Assembly (NCBI GenBank): GCA_021815535.1
Contig: JAKAGL010000153.1
Coordinates: forward strand, 1 to 6,178
Direction: 5' to 3'
From: a bacterium
GTDB lineage: Bacteria > Nitrospinota_A > UBA7883 > JACRGQ01
DNA length: 6,178 bases
Shown here: positions 1 to 4,627 of the stretch, piece by piece
Layout: each line of letters opens with the position of its first letter
Numbering within the stretch: the first letter of the stretch is position 1
Position numbers and translations under genes: made by a program
Notes under the pieces: generated by a model
What the model saw: only the letters and a program-made list of their open reading frames with translations
The model's database searches: none
What the model was told of the DNA's origin: nothing

Positions 1-492
1 CGGCTGAACGGAACCGGGTATGGCATCGAGGGGAGCGGCCTTGCGCTGAACCTCGTTTACAATCCGGCCGGGGCGTTCCTGCCCGGCCCCCAGGAAGCGA
101 TGGAACGGCAGTTTCGCGCCGAACTGCACAAAAGCCACGGCATCTCATTTAACCGGTTGTTGGCCTTGACCAACATGCCGATCGCCCGGTTCAGGGATCA
201 CCTCGTCCGCAAAAACGCGCTTGACGGCTATCTGCAACGCCTTGCGGGGGCGTTCAACCCGTGCGCCGCTGAAAACGTGATGTGCCGCTCGATGATCTCG
301 GTCGGTTGGGACGGATTTTTGTTCGACTGCGATTTCAACCAGATGCTCGGCCTCCGCGTCAATCACGGCGCCCCTTTCCATATCGACGAATGGAACCGGC
401 ATGCGCTTGCCAAACGGCAGATCGTCACCGGGCCGCACTGCTACGGCTGCACCGCCGGACAAGGCTCCAGTTGCGGCGGGAAAACTTCTTGA
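1..492 (+). CDS. arsS: ArsS-family radical SAM/Cys-rich protein, C-terminal part (5' end outside window)
   Basis: The reading frame is open from base 1 to a TGA at 490-492, giving 163 visible residues. They match the C-terminal region of the ArsS-type radical SAM/Cys-rich family (DUF3641 region). Recognisable signatures in order are LNLVYNP, FLPGPQ, GISFNRLLALTNMPIARF, VMCRSMISVGWDG, FDCDFNQML and the closing HCYGCTAGQGSSCGG. The cysteine-rich blocks probably bind an auxiliary metal cluster, as in SPASM-like domains. The SAM-binding CxxxCxxC domain would lie upstream of the window; family members are roughly 310-350 residues, so about half is missing. Characterised ArsS proteins act in arsenosugar synthesis together with the methyltransferase ArsM, which is not visible here, so the substrate is unproven. 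All visible cysteines are TGC/TGT codons, with no in-frame TGA before the end. The stop overlaps the lptE start, suggesting translational coupling. Confidence 0.88.
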   Translation, partial: RLNGTGYGIEGSGLALNLVYNPAGAFLPGPQEAMERQFRAELHKSHGISFNRLLALTNMPIARFRDHLVRKNALDGYLQRLAGAFNPCAAENVMCRSMISVGWDGFLFDCDFNQMLGLRVNHGAPFHIDEWNRHALAKRQIVTGPHCYGCTAGQGSSCGGKTS

Positions 493-992
493 AGCGGTTG
501 TTCCCCTTGTTGCTGGCCGCCTTAACGACCTATGGGTGCGGCTATCATTTTGCCGGACAGGGAAGCATTTTGCCGCAAAACATCAAGAGCATCAGCATTC
601 CCGTTTTTGAAAACGACGTGCAACAGCCAAACCTCGATATTATCGTTACGCGCGCCGTGACGGACACATTCATCAGGGACGGACGCCTGGCCGTGGTGAA
701 TGGCGGAGCCGACAGCCTGCTGCTGGGCACCATTAAAAGTTACGTGCTGGAACCGGTCGCCTTTGACAACCTCAACCGGGTCACCCAGTACCGCATCAAA
801 ATGATGGTGAAGGTCAAATTCACCGACAACACCGGAAAAGGGATTTCGCTGGACCGCGACCTGCGGGTGCAGTGGGACTATAACGTTGGCGCCGCCATCC
901 CGGCGGCCGAAACGGCCCGGAATCTTGCGGTTTCAGAGGCGGCCAGCTATCTGGGCGACCGGATCGCCGGACTTATCCTCGACGGTTTTTAA
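489..992 (+). CDS. lptE: LPS-assembly lipoprotein LptE
   Basis: A 167-residue protein with the features of LptE, the outer-membrane lipoprotein that plugs the LptD barrel and helps insert lipopolysaccharide in the outer leaflet. A short positive n-region (KR) and a leucine-rich core lead to Cys17, followed by GYHF; the CGYHF start of the mature protein is typical of LptE. Further family-like stretches are IKSISIPVFEN, VTRAVTDTFIRDGRL, LLGTIKSYV and the YRIKMMVKVKF strand. The frame has no ATG near the signal peptide; TTG at 489 is the best start because it keeps the KR n-region, has GGCGGG 8 nt upstream and overlaps the upstream TGA as TTGA. A longer upstream reading exists only inside arsS and would bury the signal peptide. 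The lipobox (T-Y-G-C) is atypical, with Tyr before the Gly. hflX follows 16 nt downstream. Confidence 0.88.
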   Translation: MKRLFPLLLAALTTYGCGYHFAGQGSILPQNIKSISIPVFENDVQQPNLDIIVTRAVTDTFIRDGRLAVVNGGADSLLLGTIKSYVLEPVAFDNLNRVTQYRIKMMVKVKFTDNTGKGISLDRDLRVQWDYNVGAAIPAAETARNLAVSEAASYLGDRIAGLILDGF

Positions 993-996
993 ATCC

Positions 997-1001
997 AGGA
1001 G
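997..1001 (+). promoter_or_regulatory. Shine-Dalgarno AGGAG that sets the hflX ATT start
   Basis: AGGAG lies just after the lptE stop (990-992). Its 3' end is separated by 7 nt (CAAAGCC) from ATT at 1009, an optimal initiation distance. No ATG, GTG or TTG in the hflX frame lies within useful distance, so this site argues for ATT as the start codon. Confidence 0.7.
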
Positions 1002-1008
1002 CAAAGCC

Positions 1009-2625
1009 ATTTCCCACACGGTTCACGGCAACATCGCGGGGCTGCCCCATGCGGCCCTCAAAAGCCTCGAACGCGTATACCGTCGTAAAATTCCCGCCGG
1101 ACAGCTCATCACCGACGAACTCCTGCTTTACACCGTCAAACTCTCTTCAGAGTTGGGGCGGCAGATCGCCCTGTTGATCGACCGCAAGGGGAAGATCACC
1201 CACGTCATCGTGGGCAACGACTATCAGATCGTCATCCCCAACCTGGGGCAACGCCGCGTGGCGGGCAAACGCCTGGCGGGTTTTCGATGCGTGCATACCC
1301 ATTTGAAAGGGGAGCCGATCACGCGGGACGACCTGAACGACCTTCTGCTTCTGCGGCTCGATACGATGGCCAGCATTGACGTGCGTCCGGACGGCACAGC
1401 GGGAAAACTGCACCTTGCCGACATCGAAGCGGGCGAAGAAGACCGTTATGCCTCGCACGGGGGGCTTACCCACCCGCAGGCCGAAGAGCTGTATCAGGGG
1501 CTGATAGAGCGGGTGGAGCGCGACCTGGAAAAAACCGTTGTCGCCAAAAAGGTCGAAACGGAACAGAGCGCGCTGTTGATACACGTTTCCGGCCAACCAA
1601 AACTGCAAATGGACATATCGCTGGACGAACTGTCGGAATTGGCCCGCAGCGCGGGCATCGCCGTGACGGGGCGCGTAACGCAGCGGCGCGACGTGCCCGA
1701 CCCCAAATTCCTGATGGGGCACGGCAAGATGCAGGAGTTCATGATCAAGGCGCTCTCGCTAGGGGTGGACATGGTGATATTCGACACCGAGCTGACCCCC
1801 GCCCAGATAAAGGCGATCTCCGACTTCACCGACCTGGAAGTCGTCGACCGTACACAGCTTATCCTCGGCATTTTCGAGAAGCGGGCAACCAGCCGCGATG
1901 GCAAGGTGCGTGTACAGCTGGCGCAGATGAAATACCTGCTCCCGCGGCTGGGAGCGAAAGAATCGGCCCTTTCGCGCATCCGCGGCGGCATCGGCCTGCG
2001 CGGCCCCGGCGAAACCACCGCCGAAACACAACGCCGCCACCTGCAAGGGCGCATCAGCCAGTTTGAAAAGGAACTGGAAAACCTGAAAAACCGCCGCGAA
2101 CAAAAACGGAAAAAACGCGGGCGCTCCGAGGTGAAAACCGTTTCGATACTCGGCTATACCAACGCGGGGAAATCAACGCTGCTCAACCGCCTCACCGGAA
2201 GCGACCTGCTGGTGAAGGACCTGTTGTTCTCCACCCTCGATCCCGCCACCCGGCGGCTTTGGCTGGCGAACGGCAAAGAGGTGGTCATCAGCGACACCGT
2301 GGGGCTGATCCGCAACATGCCGGATTCGCTGCGCGGCGTATTCCGCGCCACGCTGGAGGAACTGGCCGAATCGGACCTGCTCATCAACCTCGCCGACATC
2401 TCGAACCCAGAGCTGGACGCTCACATGAAAGTCACCGAAGAGATCATCGAGGATATCGGCCTGGCCGACATTCCCCTCATTACGGTTTTCAATAAAATAG
2501 AATTGGTCGACGCGGAACAGGCGCGCAACATCTGCCGCCGCCACAATGCACTCGGCCTCAGCGCCGTCACCGGAGAAGGGCTGGACGATCTTAAAAAGAA
2601 GATCGCGGAAGCGCTTTTCAAATAA
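1009..2625 (+). CDS. hflX: GTPase HflX, ribosome-splitting/ribosome-associated (ATT start)
   Basis: With the ATT start this is a 538-residue HflX, the translational GTPase that binds the 50S subunit and splits stalled or stressed 70S ribosomes. It carries the long N-terminal extension (about residues 1-190, with HGNIAGL near the start and VHTHLKGEPITRDDLNDLL) seen in some bacterial groups. The HflX domain follows, with DRTQLILGIFEKRA and the glycine-rich loop RGGIGLRGPGET (325-336), then a lysine/arginine-rich coiled segment. The G domain has P-loop GYTNAGKST (382-390), switch STLDPATR (Thr409), DTVGL (429-433), NKIE (495-498, Glu where Asp is usual) and SAVTGEG (518-524). Start choice: TTG codons at 886 or 925 would add residues that are only a shadow of lptE, while ATT 1009 sits 7 nt after AGGAG and gives the expected N-terminus. 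It lies 16 nt after lptE, so co-transcription is likely. Function is certain at family level; the start is inferred. Confidence 0.95.
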   Translation: MSHTVHGNIAGLPHAALKSLERVYRRKIPAGQLITDELLLYTVKLSSELGRQIALLIDRKGKITHVIVGNDYQIVIPNLGQRRVAGKRLAGFRCVHTHLKGEPITRDDLNDLLLLRLDTMASIDVRPDGTAGKLHLADIEAGEEDRYASHGGLTHPQAEELYQGLIERVERDLEKTVVAKKVETEQSALLIHVSGQPKLQMDISLDELSELARSAGIAVTGRVTQRRDVPDPKFLMGHGKMQEFMIKALSLGVDMVIFDTELTPAQIKAISDFTDLEVVDRTQLILGIFEKRATSRDGKVRVQLAQMKYLLPRLGAKESALSRIRGGIGLRGPGETTAETQRRHLQGRISQFEKELENLKNRREQKRKKRGRSEVKTVSILGYTNAGKSTLLNRLTGSDLLVKDLLFSTLDPATRRLWLANGKEVVISDTVGLIRNMPDSLRGVFRATLEELAESDLLINLADISNPELDAHMKVTEEIIEDIGLADIPLITVFNKIELVDAEQARNICRRHNALGLSAVTGEGLDDLKKKIAEALFK

Positions 2626-2632
2626 CAGCTTT

Positions 2633-2644
2633 CTTTTCGAAAAG
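2633..2644. repeat. 12-bp perfect palindrome CTTTTCGAAAAG
   Basis: A perfect 12-bp palindrome begins 7 nt after the hflX stop. It is not followed by a T-tract, so it is not an evident intrinsic terminator. It could be a protein-binding site or a weak hairpin; no function can be assigned from sequence. Confidence 0.5.
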
Positions 2645-2645
2645 T

Positions 2646-2683
2646 CCGGGGGGCCGCCCGCTGTAGTGGGCGTAAAAGCCCGG
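2646..2683. repeat. GC-rich intergenic segment with alternative hairpins
   Basis: In the gap between hflX and the Sel1 gene, CGCCCGCTGTAGTGGGCG (2655-2672) can fold into a near-perfect stem with one G-T pair. The GGGC at 2668-2671 can pair instead with GCCC at 2678-2681 across the loop GTAAAA, so the two hairpins exclude each other. An outer CCGGG (2646-2650)/CCCGG (2679-2683) pairing could enclose the first hairpin. No T-tract follows. It may be a dispersed extragenic palindromic element, an RNA processing or stability structure, or a weak attenuator. The rest of the gap to 2761 shows no convincing promoter. Confidence 0.45.
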
Positions 2684-2761
2684 CGGGGCCGATATTCCCT
2701 TGCGCCGCCGCGCCGTATCATTTACCCTTTTGCTGAACAATGAACATAAAGGCGATAGCTC

Positions 2762-3601
2762 TTGAAGAACCAACAAAACTCTCCCTTGCCCGATAACCTG
2801 AACGTGGAACAGATCCGCGCCTTTGCCCAGCAGGGGGATGTGAATGCCCAGTACCTCCTCGCGGAACTGCTTCGCACCGGCGAAGGGGTGGAACAGGATC
2901 TGACGGAATCGGCCCGCTGGTTCCGCGCCGCCGCGCAACAGGGGCACGTGTGGGCCGCCAACAATCTCGCCCTGATGCTTCACAACGGCGCAGGGGTAAA
3001 GCAGGATGCCCACGAGGCCGCCGATTGGTTTAAAAAGGCCGCCGATGAGGGCCTGCCCGAAGCTCAGAGCAATCTCGCCTTGATGCACTGCGCCGGACAC
3101 GGCACGCGGCAGGATTATAAAGAGGCTAAACGACTGTTCAAACTCGCCGCCGATGCCGGATTGGCGGAGGCGCAAAACTCGTTGGGCGGATTGTATTTCA
3201 ACGGCAATGGGGTGGAGCAGAGCTACCTCGATGCCGCCCGCTGGTATGAAGAGGCGGCGGGAAACGGCCACGCCGGGGCGGCCTACAACCTCGCCCTGAT
3301 GTTCTATAACGGACACGGGGTGCGGCAGGATTTCAACCGCGCCATTTCGCTGTTCGAAGAGGCGGCGGAAGGGGGCCTTGCCGAAGCGGCCTTCAATTTG
3401 GGCGTAATGTACCAGAACGGCGTTGGGGTAGAAGCCAGCGACGAGCGGTCGGTGGAATGGTTTTACCGGGCGGGACAGATATACCTTTCACACGGGATGC
3501 GAGAACCGGCCAGCGAAGCCGCCAGCGCCATCGAAAGCTCCATCGCCGGTCATCCGTTGGCGCAAAAACTGCTCGCCGAGATTTATGGGGACGAGGAATG
3601 A
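2762..3601 (+). CDS. Sel1-like repeat (SLR) protein, cytoplasmic
   Basis: A 279-residue protein built almost wholly from Sel1-like repeats, alpha-helical hairpins of the TPR superfamily that serve as protein-protein interaction scaffolds. After a 25-residue polar N-terminus come six 36-residue units at about 26-61, 62-97, 98-133, 134-169, 170-205 and 206-241. They follow the pattern A..NLALMY.NG.GV.QD...A..WF..AA..G, and a degenerate helical cap ends in LAQKLLAEIYGDEE. There is no signal peptide or membrane segment, so it is probably cytoplasmic. The start is TTG at 2762, with AAAGG 9 nt upstream; the nearby ATG at 2740 is in another frame and opens only an 18-codon ORF. The binding partner is unknown. 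The stop overlaps the next gene's ATG (ATGA at 3598-3601), making the 113-residue product a candidate partner. Confidence 0.9.
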   Translation: MKNQQNSPLPDNLNVEQIRAFAQQGDVNAQYLLAELLRTGEGVEQDLTESARWFRAAAQQGHVWAANNLALMLHNGAGVKQDAHEAADWFKKAADEGLPEAQSNLALMHCAGHGTRQDYKEAKRLFKLAADAGLAEAQNSLGGLYFNGNGVEQSYLDAARWYEEAAGNGHAGAAYNLALMFYNGHGVRQDFNRAISLFEEAAEGGLAEAAFNLGVMYQNGVGVEASDERSVEWFYRAGQIYLSHGMREPASEAASAIESSIAGHPLAQKLLAEIYGDEE

Positions 3602-3939
3602 GCGAACCGCTCATGCTCCCGAAATCGCTTGCCGCCCACGGCACGGAGACGTTTGCCGAAACGCTGGCGCACGAACTGTTGGATAACCTCTGGAAACTGC
3701 CGCTGGAAACGCTGTGTAAAAAAGGGGGCTGGCCTTACAAGGACGGCCCGTTCTCGCTGTATGAGATCGACGTACAAGATGAAGGGGGCGCATTGCATAT
3801 CGCCTGCGGCATCAGCTTTGAAGAAGCCGTCCCCTCATGCTGCGCCGGCCCCGGCGCCACCGACAACCGCATGGGCAACCTCTCGCTCACCATCAACAGA
3901 TCCACCGCCCTCGCCGAAGCAACGGTCACCGCTATTTAG
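3598..3939 (+). CDS. Uncharacterised 113-residue protein coupled to the Sel1 gene
   Basis: I do not recognise this family. The ATG lies in an ATGA overlap with the Sel1 stop, and GAGGA immediately upstream (3592-3596) can act as a Shine-Dalgarno, so translational coupling is likely and supports a real gene. The product has an amphipathic helical N-terminal half (ETFAETLAHELLDNLWKLPLETL), a middle part that looks like beta strands (GPFSLYEIDVQD, GALHIACGISF) and a C-terminal strand pair (NLSLTINRS, LAEATVTAI). It has four cysteines (40, 70 and an adjacent pair 81-82) and no signal peptide or membrane segment, which suggests a small cytoplasmic two-part fold. A longer upstream reading from 3457 would lie inside the Sel1 gene and is unlikely. 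No clear terminator follows before the next promoter. Confidence 0.65.
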   Translation: MSEPLMLPKSLAAHGTETFAETLAHELLDNLWKLPLETLCKKGGWPYKDGPFSLYEIDVQDEGGALHIACGISFEEAVPSCCAGPGATDNRMGNLSLTINRSTALAEATVTAI

Positions 3940-4032
3940 AGAGGCATGGACAGGCGTGGACGATTTTTCACGCATGGCTTCCGCATAAACATCCCAGAAA
4001 CGGAAAAAAAACCGCAAAAAGAAAATCGATAG

Positions 4033-4038
4033 TATAAT
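4033..4038 (+). promoter_or_regulatory. Putative promoter -10 box (TATAAT) for the DUF3015 gene
   Basis: A perfect TATAAT lies 47 nt before the DUF3015 start codon. The DNA upstream (about 3998-4024) is strongly A-rich, unlike its GC-rich surroundings, and could act as an UP-like element. No good -35 hexamer is found at 16-18 nt, so the promoter may depend on the A-rich region or an activator. A 5-bp inverted repeat, ATGAC...GTCAT (4037-4041 and 4054-4058), follows and would overlap the transcription start region; it could be an operator or chance. Confidence 0.55.
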
Positions 4039-4085
4039 GACCCAGTAATATGTGTCATAAACAAACTTTTACAGGAGGCAATTCG

Positions 4086-4547
4086 ATGAAGAAAATGATC
4101 GTTCTCGGGGCTATTGTTCTTTCGATGGGCATCACATCTTCAGCTTTTGCGGGCGGCTATGGTGCGGCCGGTTGCGGCGTCGGCAATTTGATCTTCCAGG
4201 GAAAGCAAGACAAGGTCAGCCAGATCCTTGCCGCCACCACCAACGGCACCTTGGCCAACCAGACCTTCGGTATCAGCACCGGCACCCTCAACTGCGACGC
4301 AACCGGCCTGGTGGTCGCCAGCAAGGAAGCGGACACCTATTCCGCCAAGAACTACGACAGCCTGACGAAAGAAATGGCAATCGGTTCCGGCGAGCACCTC
4401 GATACCCTCGCGGGCCTCTTGAACTGTGACAAGGCCAAATTGGGCGCATACAGCCGCGCCCATTACAGCGAGATATTTGCTTCAAACAACACCACCTCCA
4501 CCGAGATGCTTTCGGCTCTCGTAAAGGGTTTGGGCTCCAATTCCTGA
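4086..4547 (+). CDS. Secreted DUF3015 family protein
   Basis: A 153-residue protein of the DUF3015 family, whose biochemical role is unknown. A clear Sec signal peptide (KK n-region, hydrophobic core, SSAFA cleavage site after residue 22) leads to the family hallmark GGYGAAGCGVGNLIF, then ILAATTNGT and NQTFGISTGTLNCD. The mature protein should be periplasmic and has three cysteines (30, 70, 114), so at most one intramolecular disulfide is possible. LNCD occurs twice, at 68-71 and 112-115. The start is fixed by AGGAGG at 4073-4078, 7 nt before ATG 4086; an in-frame ATG at 4050 would place 12 residues before the signal peptide and is less likely. The TATAAT promoter, ideal Shine-Dalgarno and own terminator suggest a single, strongly expressed gene. 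It precedes a DUF4105 gene, consistent with a shared envelope role. Confidence 0.92.
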   Translation: MKKMIVLGAIVLSMGITSSAFAGGYGAAGCGVGNLIFQGKQDKVSQILAATTNGTLANQTFGISTGTLNCDATGLVVASKEADTYSAKNYDSLTKEMAIGSGEHLDTLAGLLNCDKAKLGAYSRAHYSEIFASNNTTSTEMLSALVKGLGSNS

Positions 4548-4563
4548 ACCCATTTTCGGCAAT

Positions 4564-4598
4564 AAAAAAGGGGCGCCAAAACATGGCGCCCTTTTTTT
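4564..4598 (+). terminator. Strong Rho-independent terminator after the DUF3015 gene
   Basis: An 8-bp GC-rich stem, GGGCGCCA (4571-4578) and TGGCGCCC (4584-4591), encloses the loop AAACA and is followed by seven T (4592-4598). Six A (4564-4569) before the stem can extend it by A-T pairing, so it could also act on the opposite strand. It lies 17 nt after the DUF3015 stop. Confidence 0.93.
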
Positions 4599-4627
4599 GT
4601 TCCGACACACCCATGACCGTTTTTAAC

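Noticed and set aside
886..1008. N-terminal extension of hflX from TTG 886 or 925
   Set aside because: It overlaps lptE, has no Shine-Dalgarno, and its residues are an Arg/Pro/Ser-rich shadow without HflX similarity.
2740..2796. 18-codon ORF from ATG 2740, possible leader peptide of the Sel1 gene
   Set aside because: There is no Shine-Dalgarno before the ATG, and it overlaps the more plausible TTG start in another frame.
2618..3316. Long minus-strand ORF opposite the Sel1 gene
   Set aside because: It is the antisense of a strongly recognisable repeat protein in GC-rich DNA, and its product has no recognisable domain.
2678..3495. Similar short strings near 2681-2699 and 3466-3487 (CGG..GGG...GATAT.CCTT) as a direct repeat
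   Set aside because: The match is short and gapped, and the second copy is inside the Sel1 coding region; chance in GC-rich DNA is sufficient.
3457..3597. Upstream extension of the 113-residue gene
   Set aside because: It would lie wholly within the Sel1 repeats; the ATGA overlap with an adjacent Shine-Dalgarno is a better start.
3954..3973. GCGTG/CACGC inverted repeat after the 113-residue gene as a terminator
   Set aside because: The stem is only 5 bp and its T-run lies in the loop, not after the stem.
4140..4463. Minus-strand ORFs opposite the DUF3015 gene
   Set aside because: They are shadows of a gene with a clear promoter, Shine-Dalgarno, signal peptide and terminator on the plus strand.
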